DNA from: Psychrobacter jeotgali
GTDB lineage: Bacteria; Pseudomonadota; Gammaproteobacteria; Pseudomonadales; Moraxellaceae
Direction: 5' to 3'
Length of the DNA stretch: 64,000 nucleotides
Assembly: GCF_904846315.1 (NCBI RefSeq)
Contig: NZ_CAJHAF010000001.1
Coordinates: forward strand, 620,001 to 684,000
The position numbers and the translations under genes were made by a program. Positions 37,162-46,558 of this stretch are shown in pieces; the stretch's first letter is position 1; every line of letters starts with the position of its first letter. The notes beneath the pieces are model-generated. The model did not search any database. It saw only the letters and a list, made by a program, of their open reading frames with translations, and had not been told where the DNA came from.

Positions 37162-38049
37162 ATGAAACTTATTAAATTAACTGCAGTATCCGCTGCTGTT
37201 TTGGCATCAACAGCCGCATTAGCAGCTGAGCCAGTAGTAGTCGTTGATAACAACGACGCTGTTGTTTATGAAGCAGAGCCAGTTGTATATCAAGCTGAGC
37301 CAGTTGCTTACCAAGCAGCACAACCTGCTTATCAGTATGATAACGATGCTGGTATGGTACGTAACACTACTGGCGCAGTAGTTGGCGGCACCAAGACTTT
37401 CTTCGGTACGGTATTTAATCCAGCAGCTATCAGTGCTGAGATTGGTACTCTAGGTTATGGTGCAAACATCGGTTGGGCCCTAAACGACAAAACTGAACTA
37501 CAAGCCGGTTGGGCAGGCGGCGACGTATCTGACATTAAAGATAACTTCGATGTCAATGATATTGAGTATGATATCAAAGATGCTGACTTCAGCAATCCAT
37601 ACCTAGGCGTACAGATTCGCCCTGCAGCCAACTGGTTCACTATGGCGGGTGGTATCATTGTACCGGATAACGATATTGATGTAGAAGCTAATGCCAAAGG
37701 TCCAAACTACAGAATTGGTAACATAGACTATAATGCTGCTCAGACTGGTACTTTAGTTGGTACCGTAGAGCATCGTAACAAGTTAGCACCTTATGCCACT
37801 ATTGGCTTTCGTCCTAATATCTCTGATAAATGGGGCATCTTTGGTGAAATCGGTGCTGCTTATCTAGGTAAAACAGATGCTACGGTTCGTTCGACTAATC
37901 CAAACGGTCCTGTAGTAGCCACTACTGTTGGTGGTACTACTACTGTTACTGGTAATGATGTTGCAATTGCAGCAGAAAAAGAGCTACAAGATAAAAACTG
38001 GTTAGAGTGGTTGCCAATTGTTAAACTTGGTGCAACTTACCGCTTCTAA
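37162..38049 (+). CDS. Outer-membrane beta-barrel protein (porin-like)
   Basis: A 295-residue protein with a Sec signal peptide (MKLIKLTAVSAAVLASTAALAA). Next comes a short Glu-Pro-Val-Tyr/Gln-Ala-rich region (EAEPVVYQAEPVAYQAAQP), then alternating amphipathic strands, finishing in Phe as expected for an outer-membrane barrel. Function unknown. AGGAGAG lies eight bases before the ATG. A stable terminator follows, and the long leader suggests strong or regulated expression. Confidence 0.72.
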   Translation: MKLIKLTAVSAAVLASTAALAAEPVVVVDNNDAVVYEAEPVVYQAEPVAYQAAQPAYQYDNDAGMVRNTTGAVVGGTKTFFGTVFNPAAISAEIGTLGYGANIGWALNDKTELQAGWAGGDVSDIKDNFDVNDIEYDIKDADFSNPYLGVQIRPAANWFTMAGGIIVPDNDIDVEANAKGPNYRIGNIDYNAAQTGTLVGTVEHRNKLAPYATIGFRPNISDKWGIFGEIGAAYLGKTDATVRSTNPNGPVVATTVGGTTTVTGNDVAIAAEKELQDKNWLEWLPIVKLGATYRF

Positions 38050-38082
38050 TAGTACTGTAGAGTTATAATTAGTCAGTATCAT

Positions 38083-38110
38083 AAAAAACGGCCTTCGGGT
38101 CGTTTTTTTG
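38083..38110 (+). terminator. Intrinsic terminator with a TTCG tetraloop
   Basis: Stem AAAAAACGGCC / GGTCGTTTTTT closed by TTCG (38083-38109), then a T run. Follows the outer-membrane protein gene. Confidence 0.88.
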
Positions 38111-38209
38111 TTTTTGCGGTTATATTTTTCCAATATATAATCATATAACCGATTCACTATTGGTTACCTTCATCATTATTAAAAATAAATTAATTAGAAA
38201 GTAAGGTCA

Positions 38210-38992
38210 TCAAAGTACAGCGACCATTTTTTGAGGGGACAATAATACAATTTGATAGTCTGAATGACTTTTCATAAAACTTATGTGAGGGAGAGGATTG
38301 GTAGCTTGAATGGCTATGAGTTCATCTAGGAGCTCGAGATAGGGAACTCCTAAACCTGCTGCTAAGGTGTCTTGGTTAATTTTGATAAAGCATTCTTTTA
38401 TCTGCCACAATAATTTTGAGACTACCTGCCGTTGTTTTTCATCTAAACTACTTAAAATAGTGACTTCAGTAGGATGGTAATAACGCTGTACCAGTTTCCA
38501 ACTGATATCTTGTACTTCGATATCAATGCCTATACTGCGACTATAACTAAGTGCCACGGCCACTTTGTCATAGGGTGTATGTTCTGCTAAGGCATTACTC
38601 AACTTGCTATGACCCGAATGACTAAAACAAATATAATAGCCGCTATTTACCAGCCGATAAGGGTAGGCGGAGTCGTCTAAGGGATCAGTGATACCGAGTT
38701 TTTTGAGTAAGGCGTCAAGTAATAGACGCACGCCTATGCGTTGTTGTAGATGTCTGTCGCTAGCCCTTGCAGGTGTCAAAGGTAGTGAGGACTCATAATG
38801 ATAGTATTGCCAAGATAAAGTATTGAGCTTCGATGGTGGATGGCAGCTTGATAATGGTCTATAAGGCTTAAGAGTATCAGTTACATGCGGCCACAAAGTA
38901 GGTTCTGATGGCGGTATAATCTCAGCACTGGCACACCAACTCATGGAATTGAGCTGGTTATAATGAATATGATTGAGCGTTATATCAGACAT
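38210..38992 (-). CDS. 4'-phosphopantetheinyl transferase (Sfp type)
   Basis: Transfers the phosphopantetheine arm of CoA to a carrier protein. Motifs are RIGVRLLLDALLKKLG (N-terminal), CFSHSGHSKLS, SIGIDIEVQDISW (Mg site Asp and Glu) and KLLWQIKECFIKINQ (WxxKE). About 260 residues, as in Sfp types. The target carrier is unknown; it could be fatty-acid, lysine or siderophore carriers. It runs from the same strand as the Pal-like gene but is separated from it by a strong terminator, so it has its own promoter. Confidence 0.87.
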   Translation of the reverse strand: MSDITLNHIHYNQLNSMSWCASAEIIPPSEPTLWPHVTDTLKPYRPLSSCHPPSKLNTLSWQYYHYESSLPLTPARASDRHLQQRIGVRLLLDALLKKLGITDPLDDSAYPYRLVNSGYYICFSHSGHSKLSNALAEHTPYDKVAVALSYSRSIGIDIEVQDISWKLVQRYYHPTEVTILSSLDEKQRQVVSKLLWQIKECFIKINQDTLAAGLGVPYLELLDELIAIQATNPLPHISFMKSHSDYQIVLLSPQKMVAVL

Positions 38993-39020
38993 GAGGCAAT
39001 CACAAGCAAGGTTATAAATA

Positions 39021-39056
39021 AAAAGGCCTCGTTATATTAACATAACGAGGCCTTTT
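39021..39056 (-). terminator. Terminator after the Pal-like gene
   Basis: Perfect 15-bp stem AAAAGGCCTCGTTAT / ATAACGAGGCCTTTT (39021-39035 with 39042-39056) and a 6-base loop. Confidence 0.88.
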
Positions 39057-39111
39057 AATAATTAACGATACGCCATCTAATGGGCTATAGAAAAGCTATC
39101 TGCTAATAATG

Positions 39112-39171
39112 GCTATTAATAAGATAGCTATTAATAAGATAGCTATTAATAAGATAGCTATTAATAAGATA
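39112..39171. repeat. Four perfect 15-bp tandem repeats over a stop codon
   Basis: GCTATTAATAAGATA occurs four times without a mismatch at 39112-39126, 39127-39141, 39142-39156 and 39157-39171. The stop codon of the Pal-like gene (39161-39163) lies in the last unit. The minus strand reads as stop codons in every unit, so copy number would not lengthen the protein. Confidence 0.95.
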
Positions 39172-39700
39172 ACTCAGCACGGCGGTTTTGAGCATAGGCT
39201 TCTTCGGTAGTACCATTAACGGCTGGGCGCTCTTCACCATAGCTGATGATTTGAATACTGTTCACAGGAACGCCTTGAGCAGATAGGTAGTTACGTACAG
39301 ACGCTGCACGGCGCTCGCCTAATGCCATATTATACTCGCGGCTACCACGCTCATCTGTGTGACCAGCGATCAGAACTGTAGCGTTAGGGTTAGAAGTCAA
39401 TAAACTAGCATGCTGGTTCAGAACCGCAGCTGAGTCTGCTGTAATATCACTTCTATCAAAACCAAAATAGACCACCGCTTGTAGGTTTTCGGCATTAGTA
39501 ACGACCATGGTTGGATTGTCTACTACCACTGCGCCTGGATAAACGACTTGACCGCTAGGCACCCCTAACGGTGCAACTACCACTTCTGAGGTGGTACGTT
39601 TGGTGGCACAACCCGTACTTAAAGCAACTGCACCTGATAAGATAGCAAGGGTAGTAACTTTAGCAAAACGACCCTTTAGAACCGAATGATAAATTGACAT
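39161..39700 (-). CDS. Pal-like OmpA-family lipoprotein
   Basis: Peptidoglycan-binding outer-membrane lipoprotein. The start at 39700 is chosen because AGGAG precedes it by six bases; the longer ORF has none. The signal peptide ends in the lipobox LSTGC, and the OmpA C-terminal domain follows (VYFGFDRSDITADSAAVLNQ, then GHTDERGSREYNMALGERRA, YGEERPAV). About 179 residues, normal for Pal. No tol genes are adjacent. An inverted repeat TAATGTTA/TAACATTA (39782/39801) lies about 90 bases upstream; significance unknown. Confidence 0.9.
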   Translation of the reverse strand: MSIYHSVLKGRFAKVTTLAILSGAVALSTGCATKRTTSEVVVAPLGVPSGQVVYPGAVVVDNPTMVVTNAENLQAVVYFGFDRSDITADSAAVLNQHASLLTSNPNATVLIAGHTDERGSREYNMALGERRAASVRNYLSAQGVPVNSIQIISYGEERPAVNGTTEEAYAQNRRAELSY

Positions 39701-40051
39701 GACGAGCTCCTGAATGTTAATCAAATTTGTTATTTTAAACTGCTTATACGACAACATAGGCAATTAAACCCATATTAGAGTTAATGTTACGTTATGTAAA
39801 TAACATTACTGTAAATAATGTCAAAGTTTGTCAATGATTTCAGTATATATTTAGCAAATGCACTGATTTTAGTAAATTATTTTAGCTAGGGAAATAGAAA
39901 CTTGCTAATGGCTTTATAAAGAAAGTCCAAGCACAAAGAAAGTACAGGCGCCAAGTTAAGCGCTCGATCTTGAAATTTGAGAACATGCGCCAATTTAGCT
40001 ATACAACCCCTCAAACCCCACGAAAAGTATAAATTATAATTAGGAACTCCT
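39701..40051. other. Divergent spacer between the Pal-like gene and pepN
   Basis: About 350 bases, AT-rich, presumably holding both promoters. Only the 8-base inverted repeat at 39782-39808 stands out. No gene or RNA was recognised. Confidence 0.5.
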
Positions 40052-42682
40052 ATGTCTACTGCCGAAGCTAGCGCAAATATCATTAATCCTGAAATGGCTG
40101 ATGTTCCGCCGCATGCACCTACCAAAATTAACCTAAAAGACTATCAACCACCAAGCTTTGATGTTGATAGCGTTGATTTGGATATCAAGCTCTTTGATGA
40201 CCACGCCATCGTCGATAGCAAGCTGGTTATGAGCCGTCAGAGCGCAGGCGATTTGGTTTTATATGGTGAAGATGTCGAGCTGTTGTCCATTATGATAAAT
40301 GACAATGCTTTAGATGCCGATCAGTACCATATAAATGAGGGCAAGCTGACCATTAGCGATGCTCCTGATCAATTAACGCTGCAACTGCAAGTGCGTGTCA
40401 CACCGCAAACCAATACGGCGCTTGAAGGCTTGTATATGGCAGGTAGTGGTGACGAGACTATGTTTGTCACTCAGTGCGAGCCTGAAGGTTTTCGCAAAAT
40501 TACCTTTTATCCCGATCGCCCTGACGTGCTGGCAGTGTTTACTACCCGTTTAGAGGCGGATAAACGTTATCCCACCTTATTAGGGAATGGTAATTTGGTT
40601 GAAGCAGGCGAGGTGGCAGAAGATAGCAACCGCCATTATGCGATTTGGCACGATCCGACCAATAAGCCAAGTTATCTGTTCGCCAGCGTGATTGCAGATT
40701 TGGACGTATTGACCGATCACTATACCACTAGCGAAGGTCGAGAGGTCACCCTTGAGCTCTATGCCAAAGCGGAAGATATCGATAAATGTCACCTTGGCAT
40801 GCAAGCGCTAAAAGATGCGATGGCGTGGGATGAGGTCAATTATGGCCGTGCTTACGACTTAGATCGTTATATGATCGTAGCGGTCAGCCAGTTCAATATG
40901 GGCGCCATGGAGAATAAAGGCCTGAATATCTTCAATACCGCCTGTGTACTCTCTAGTCCTGAAACCACTACTGATGTCCGCAGCTTTAATGTAAAAGCGG
41001 TTATTGCTCATGAGTATTTTCATAACTGGACCGGCAACCGTATCACTTGTCGTGACTGGTTCCAATTGTGTCTAAAGGAAGGCTTTACCGTCTTTCGTGA
41101 TCAGTCGTTTTCCGCCGATCAGCAGTCAAGGGCGGTGCAGCGTATTGATGATGTAGCGATGCTACGAGCACATCAATTTGCCGAAGATGCAGGGCCTTTA
41201 GCGCATCCGGTACGCCCTGAGAGCTTTGTAGAGATTAATAACTTTTATACCACTACTATTTATGAGAAAGGCGCAGAAATCGTGCGTATGATTGCCAATA
41301 CTCTCGGGCCTGATAACTTTCGTAAAGGCACCGATGAGTATTTCCGTCGTTACGATGGGCAAGCGGTCACGGTTGAGGACTTTTTATCAGCGCTAAGTAT
41401 TACTGATAGCAAAATCGAGGACTTCATTGATTGGTATCGTCAGCCTGGTACGCCAGTAGTCTCCGGGCATCAAAGCTATGATGAAAAGGCGCAAACTTTG
41501 ACCATTACTTTGAGTCAACAGACCCGTCATGTTGCTGGCTTTGATGCGCCAAAGCCACTACCTATTCCGGTAGCGACAGCGCTATTTGATAAAACAACCG
41601 GCGATATCGTCAGCGAGCGTATGTTGCTGCTAGAGCAAGCTGAGCAGACGTTTGTTTTTGATAACATTGCCAGCGAGCCGATAGTGTCGCTGCTGCGTGA
41701 TTTTAGTGCACCAGTACAACTGAATTATGATTATCAAAATGAAGATTTGGCGTTTTTACTTGAGCATGAGACCAATGGCTTTAACCGCTGGCAAGTAACG
41801 CAGCTGCTGGTCAATCGTATTTTATTGCAAGGTAACGATGAAAAGATTTACCTACAAGCATTGGCACAAACACTGCCTAAACTGGCAAGTGATGACCCGA
41901 TGCTAGCAGCACGTTTGCTAGATATTCCATCGCCGCAAGAGCTAGCCTCTGCTATTCATAAGGATTATGATCCTGATTTGATTAAGCAGCAGCGTGAAGA
42001 CTTATACCGTCAAGTGGCAGATAGCCTAAAAGATCAATGGGCAGTGCTGTATGAGCAATTGCCGCTACAGCCTTATTCGGATAAGCCGGAAGCGATGGGC
42101 GCACGAGCTTTGCGTAACGTAGTACTAGATATGGCATTGACGGCAAAAGTAGTGGATGCTGATAAATGGGCACAGCAGCAATATGATAATGCTAGCTGCA
42201 TGACAGAACGCTTTGGCGCTCTAAAAGCCATGGTTAATCATCAAGTTGCATCAGCAGATGAATATTTGGCAGATTTTTATCAGCGCTTTAAAGATAATGA
42301 TTTGGTCATTGATTTATGGTTCAGTGTGCAGGCTTCGAGCAATCATGTGACGGTGGATGATATTACCGCTTTGCTAGCCCGCGACGACTTTGATTGGCAT
42401 ACACCGAACCGCATACGCTCAGTAATTAGCGCGTTCACCAGCCAGCCCGCTGTGTTATGGACGTCTGAAGGTTTGGATATCTATACTGGCGTGATTAAAA
42501 GATTGGATGATGCCAATCCTGTGATGGCTTCACGTTTATTGCAAGTGCTGGCGCATTGGTACACTTTGGTAGAGCCTCGCCGGCAAATGGCGCAGGATAA
42601 ACTGCTTGATTTGCAAAAGCAGGCGTCATCGAAACACGTCCTTGAGAGTTTGGATAGTGTACTTGGCGCCGCAAAGGTCTAG
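40052..42682 (+). CDS. pepN: Aminopeptidase N (M1 family)
   Basis: Zinc aminopeptidase that clips N-terminal residues from peptides. The 876 residues match E. coli PepN. Substrate motif GAMENKGLNIF near 285. Zinc site VIAHEYFHNWTGNR (His320, Glu321, His324) with the downstream Glu in CLKEGFTVFRDQ, and a Tyr in TTTIYEKGAEIVRM that stabilises the transition state. The C-terminal DUF3458-type region completes it. Cytoplasmic, no signal peptide. GGAAC precedes the ATG. Confidence 0.96.
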   Translation: MSTAEASANIINPEMADVPPHAPTKINLKDYQPPSFDVDSVDLDIKLFDDHAIVDSKLVMSRQSAGDLVLYGEDVELLSIMINDNALDADQYHINEGKLTISDAPDQLTLQLQVRVTPQTNTALEGLYMAGSGDETMFVTQCEPEGFRKITFYPDRPDVLAVFTTRLEADKRYPTLLGNGNLVEAGEVAEDSNRHYAIWHDPTNKPSYLFASVIADLDVLTDHYTTSEGREVTLELYAKAEDIDKCHLGMQALKDAMAWDEVNYGRAYDLDRYMIVAVSQFNMGAMENKGLNIFNTACVLSSPETTTDVRSFNVKAVIAHEYFHNWTGNRITCRDWFQLCLKEGFTVFRDQSFSADQQSRAVQRIDDVAMLRAHQFAEDAGPLAHPVRPESFVEINNFYTTTIYEKGAEIVRMIANTLGPDNFRKGTDEYFRRYDGQAVTVEDFLSALSITDSKIEDFIDWYRQPGTPVVSGHQSYDEKAQTLTITLSQQTRHVAGFDAPKPLPIPVATALFDKTTGDIVSERMLLLEQAEQTFVFDNIASEPIVSLLRDFSAPVQLNYDYQNEDLAFLLEHETNGFNRWQVTQLLVNRILLQGNDEKIYLQALAQTLPKLASDDPMLAARLLDIPSPQELASAIHKDYDPDLIKQQREDLYRQVADSLKDQWAVLYEQLPLQPYSDKPEAMGARALRNVVLDMALTAKVVDADKWAQQQYDNASCMTERFGALKAMVNHQVASADEYLADFYQRFKDNDLVIDLWFSVQASSNHVTVDDITALLARDDFDWHTPNRIRSVISAFTSQPAVLWTSEGLDIYTGVIKRLDDANPVMASRLLQVLAHWYTLVEPRRQMAQDKLLDLQKQASSKHVLESLDSVLGAAKV

Positions 42683-42737
42683 GCGGCTATGAAGTATTAA
42701 AGCTTTTAGAGGTTGAATTCTTAGGTATTGAGTTTGA

Positions 42738-42775
42738 AAAAAGGCTAAACTGGCTTGCTGGTTTAGCCTTTTTTT
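42738..42775 (+). terminator. Intrinsic terminator after pepN
   Basis: Stem AAAAAGGCTAAAC / GTTTAGCCTTTTT (42738-42750 with 42761-42773) with T run. The rest of the 342-base gap before the Pit gene shows no gene; it ends in the 14-bp repeat. Confidence 0.88.
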
Positions 42776-42996
42776 ATGCAAAAAACATACACCCTGCAAT
42801 ATAAAAGTATCCAGTTGAAAACTCATAAAAGCCATACTGTAATTAAGGGCTCATCAACTATTTTTGATAAAAGCCTATGTGGGAGCGGGTTCATTAATAA
42901 CTTGGCAACCTTAATACATTTTTTTGGTAAACATATTCCCAATGTAGCAACAATAAGTATTTATAGCGTGCACTCGAACAGCAGGGACTTAATAGC

Positions 42997-43030
42997 ATGG
43001 ATATAACAGTATGGATATAACAGTATGGAT
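42997..43030 (+). repeat. 14-bp tandem repeat that supplies the start codon
   Basis: ATGGATATAACAGT at 42997 and 43011, followed by ATGGAT at 43025, the start of the Pit gene. The two upstream ATGs run into stops, so only the third opens the gene. Confidence 0.85.
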
Positions 43031-44593
43031 TTAAAAGATATTCAAAAACTCGAGCAAAAGTCAGGCTTTAGTCGCGGAGAAGCGCTGCGCATGGGTTGGG
43101 TGTTGGCATTTATTATGGGGGTAATGTTGTACACCCATCTTAATACTGCTGATGTGCCTGACCGTATGATGCTCATAGTAGCCGCAATGATTGGGGGCTA
43201 TATGGCGTTGAATATCGGTGCCAATGACGTTGCTAATAATGTAGGACCCGCTGTGGGCTCACAAGCTATAACCATGGTTGGCGCAATTTTTATTGCGGGC
43301 ATATTTGAAGCGGCTGGAGCTTTGATTGCAGGCGGCGATGTAGTCAGCACCATCAAAAACGGTATTATTGACCCAAGCCTGATTACCGACAGCGGAGTTT
43401 TTATTTGGGTGATGATGGCCGCTTTGCTGGCAGGCGCGGTGTGGCTAAACTTTGCTACGGCAGTAGGCGCGCCGGTATCGACCACGCACTCTATCGTAGG
43501 CGGGGTGATGGGGGCGGGTATCGCAGCGGGCGGTTGGGGCATCGTCAACTGGAGTCAGATGGCGGCGATAGCGTCGAGTTGGGTCATCTCTCCGGTCATG
43601 GGCGGTATTATTGCCGCGGCTTTTTTATTGCTAATCAAGCACACCATTACTTATAAGGATGACAAAATAGCTGCCGCTAAACGGGTGGTGCCGCTACTGA
43701 TAGCTTTGATGGTATGGTCATTTACCACTTATTTGATTATGAAAGGCCTAAAAGCGCTGTGGCAGATAGAGTTTTTTACCGCACTAGCCATTGGTTTTGT
43801 GATCGCCATTATCAGCTACTTTATTATCAAGCCCCTAATTGCTAAGGCTGCAGATAAGCTTGAGAATGATAAAAATGCTATCAATGCTTTGTTTACCGTT
43901 CCACTGATATTTGCCGCTGCTATGCTCAGCTTTGCTCATGGAGCCAATGATGTTGCTAACGCCGTAGGACCACTTGCAGCGATCAGCGATGCGATTACCA
44001 GTGGTAGCATCGCTAGCGAGGCCTCTATTCCCTTATGGGTAATGATGGTCGGTGCAATAGGAATCGTATTGGGTCTGGCGTTATATGGTCCCAAGCTGAT
44101 TCGTACTGTGGGTTCAGAGATTACCGAGCTCAATAAAATGCGGGCTTTTAGCGTAGCTATGGCCGCCTCGATTACCGTTATTGTCGCCTCACAATTGGGG
44201 CTGCCGGTGAGCTCTACTCATATCGCTGTGGGTGGTATCTTTGGGGTAGGATTTTTGCGTGAATATATCAAAAAATCTTATGATCGTATGGTCAATGAGA
44301 TTATGGAACATCACAAAGCTTCTGAGCACGAAGAGGTTGAGGCCTTTTTAAAGGATTTTCAAAAAGCCTCGGTCAAAGGTAAGCAGAAGATGCTGCAAAC
44401 GCTAAAACAAAATAATACCGCCACCCACTTTACTAAACGTGAAAGGAAGAATCTAAAAAAGGTTTATCGTCGTGAGCTAGTGAAGCGCTCGGCGCTGTTA
44501 AGAATAGCTGCGGCTTGGGTGATAACTGTACCGGCTTCTGCTATTTTAGCAGCGCTTATTTTTTATACTATTAGGGGCGCCTTACTGCCTTAG
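43025..44593 (+). CDS. Inorganic phosphate transporter (PiT family)
   Basis: A 522-residue inner-membrane carrier with the PiT repeat signature in both halves: MALNIGANDVANNVGPAVGS near 59-78 and FAHGANDVANAVGPLAAIS near 307-325. Also PVSTTHSIVGGVMG and PVSSTHIAVGGIFGVGF. A long cytoplasmic basic loop (REYIKKSYDRMVNEIMEHH..KKVYRRELVKRS) precedes a final helix. Probably imports phosphate by cation symport. No clear ribosome site and no recognisable Pho box. A second, different phosphate transporter follows 132 bases later. Confidence 0.9.
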   Translation: MDLKDIQKLEQKSGFSRGEALRMGWVLAFIMGVMLYTHLNTADVPDRMMLIVAAMIGGYMALNIGANDVANNVGPAVGSQAITMVGAIFIAGIFEAAGALIAGGDVVSTIKNGIIDPSLITDSGVFIWVMMAALLAGAVWLNFATAVGAPVSTTHSIVGGVMGAGIAAGGWGIVNWSQMAAIASSWVISPVMGGIIAAAFLLLIKHTITYKDDKIAAAKRVVPLLIALMVWSFTTYLIMKGLKALWQIEFFTALAIGFVIAIISYFIIKPLIAKAADKLENDKNAINALFTVPLIFAAAMLSFAHGANDVANAVGPLAAISDAITSGSIASEASIPLWVMMVGAIGIVLGLALYGPKLIRTVGSEITELNKMRAFSVAMAASITVIVASQLGLPVSSTHIAVGGIFGVGFLREYIKKSYDRMVNEIMEHHKASEHEEVEAFLKDFQKASVKGKQKMLQTLKQNNTATHFTKRERKNLKKVYRRELVKRSALLRIAAAWVITVPASAILAALIFYTIRGALLP

Positions 44594-44643
44594 TGTTTTA
44601 ATATTAAAGATACTGCTTTTTGAATATCTATTTTTATTAAGGT

Positions 44644-44703
44644 ATCGTGTTATTAGAGGTGTCATTATTAAAAGTGTCATCATTAAAAGCATCATTATTT
44701 TTA
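44644..44703. repeat. 15-bp-period tandem repeat, about 4 units
   Basis: Units GTGTCATTATTAAAA and GTGTCATCATTAAAA (44659-44673, 44674-44688), with weaker units on each side, between the two phosphate transporter genes. Confidence 0.78.
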
Positions 44704-44725
44704 TCGCTGATGGATAATAAATTGC

Positions 44726-46558
44726 ATGTATAAAAGAATAATACTGTTAACCATTTTCATCGTTCTATCTTACGGTTTTTGGGTGAGCCCAAACCTAAAG
44801 CAGATCAGTGCGGGTGTAGCGATATTTTTATTTGGCATGCTGTCATTGGAGGAGGGCTTTCGAGCCTTTACTGGCGGACTATTAGAAAAAATTCTGAAAA
44901 AGACCACCACTGGTCTTTGGAAAAGTATGAGCTTTGGGGTAGTCACCACTACGTTGATGCAATCCAGCTCGTTGGTTTCTGTCATCACCATCTCGTTTTT
45001 GTCCGCTGGTCTAATTAGTCTCGCCTCGGGTATCGGTATCATCTTTGGCGCAAATTTAGGAACGACGACGGGCGCTTGGTTGGTGGCAGGCTTTGGTCTC
45101 AAAGTCGATATTGCCGCCTATGCGATGCCTATGTTAGTGTTTGGGGTTATATTAATACTACAGAAATCCAAACACCTAAAAGGTATTGGCTATATCTTGG
45201 CAGGTCTAGGATTCTTATTTCTCGGTATTCATTATATGAAGGAGGGTTTTGAGCTCTTTCGGGAGAATATTGATTTAACTGCCTACGCCATGACCGGTCT
45301 CAAAGGTTTGTTGCTGTATACCTTGATTGGTATCGTCGCTACGGTGATTATGCAATCGAGTCACGCCACCTTGGTGCTGATAATAACCGCCTTAGCCAGC
45401 CAGCAAATCACTTATGACAACGCTTTGGCACTGGCCATTGGCAGTAATATCGGTACGACCATCACCGCAATAATCGGTGCTATCAGCGCTGGGGTCAACG
45501 GCAAACGGCTGGCTGCCGCGCATCTAGTTTTCAACGTAATTACTGGGCTGGTGGCTATCGCTTTAATCTCACAGTTGATGTTATCGGTTGACTGGTTGTC
45601 CGAGCGCTTAAACATAGCGGCTGACAATTACACCCTTAAATTGGCGGTTTTTCACACCTTATTCAATTTATTAGGGGTCATTTTGATGGTGCCTTTCATC
45701 GACAAGCTGGGCGCTACCATCACCAAACTGCTCCCCGATAAAACCTACGCCATTGCCGAACCCATGTATCTAAAGGACTCGGCTTTAGAGATTCCTGAGC
45801 TTGCTGTAGAAGCTGTCCACAAGGAGATTCTGAATTTAGGTAACTACTTCTTCGGCATACTCTGCCATGGATTGAGCTTTAGGGTTAAAGATATTCGCTC
45901 AAATACGCCGATACAAGAGGTCATAGACTCCTTTGAAAAACCCATTCCTGTCAATCTGGATGAAGAGTATACCAATAAAATAAAAGGGCTTTATGTAGAG
46001 ATAGTGAATTATATAGGCAGAATAAATAATGAAAACATGTCTCCTGCGCAAAGCAATGAGATATTCGAGCTACGCTCTGCGGGCAGGAGTATGCTGGCCG
46101 CCATCAAAAGCACCAAACATCTGCATAAAAACCTATCCAGATATATGAGTGACCCCAATCCCTACGTACGTGCTGAATATAATAAGATTCGCTATCGCTT
46201 GGGCACTATTCTTAGAAGTGTGGCTGAGATGCAAGAGGATCCCGATGAATTTAGAACCGTACTGCCAACCATTGAGGCTATGAGGATTGATGTAATTCAA
46301 GCAGATCGGCAGTTTATAGCCGATATGAATCAACTTATTCGCAATAGAAAAATCACCGGTGCTATGGCGACTTCCTTAATGAATGACAATAACTATACCA
46401 ATAATATAGCCAATCAGCTGCTTGAGATTGCCACCATACTGTTCAAAAGTAGCGACGCTGATATCTATGCAGTCGAACAAAGCCTAATGCTCGATGAGCA
46501 AGAAACTGCTGATGCCATTGCTGCTCGGCAAATCAAGGAAAAGGAGTATGGATCATGA
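44726..46558 (+). CDS. Na+/phosphate cotransporter-family protein with PhoU-like tail
   Basis: A 610-residue protein. Two halves of the NptA/PNaS signature are visible: GVVTTTLMQSSSLVSVITI and IVATVIMQSSHATLVLIIT (both QSS), plus GANLGTTTGAWLVAGFG and GSNIGTTITAIIGA. After about eight membrane segments the last roughly 240 residues form a helical, PhoU-like cytoplasmic domain. Likely imports or senses phosphate. It overlaps the next gene by four bases (ATGA). Its regulation is not apparent. Confidence 0.87.
   Translation: MYKRIILLTIFIVLSYGFWVSPNLKQISAGVAIFLFGMLSLEEGFRAFTGGLLEKILKKTTTGLWKSMSFGVVTTTLMQSSSLVSVITISFLSAGLISLASGIGIIFGANLGTTTGAWLVAGFGLKVDIAAYAMPMLVFGVILILQKSKHLKGIGYILAGLGFLFLGIHYMKEGFELFRENIDLTAYAMTGLKGLLLYTLIGIVATVIMQSSHATLVLIITALASQQITYDNALALAIGSNIGTTITAIIGAISAGVNGKRLAAAHLVFNVITGLVAIALISQLMLSVDWLSERLNIAADNYTLKLAVFHTLFNLLGVILMVPFIDKLGATITKLLPDKTYAIAEPMYLKDSALEIPELAVEAVHKEILNLGNYFFGILCHGLSFRVKDIRSNTPIQEVIDSFEKPIPVNLDEEYTNKIKGLYVEIVNYIGRINNENMSPAQSNEIFELRSAGRSMLAAIKSTKHLHKNLSRYMSDPNPYVRAEYNKIRYRLGTILRSVAEMQEDPDEFRTVLPTIEAMRIDVIQADRQFIADMNQLIRNRKITGAMATSLMNDNNYTNNIANQLLEIATILFKSSDADIYAVEQSLMLDEQETADAIAARQIKEKEYGS

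Noticed and set aside
39112..39171. Array of identical repeats as CRISPR
   Set aside because: Units are contiguous with no spacers, 15 bp long and AT-rich; no cas genes nearby.
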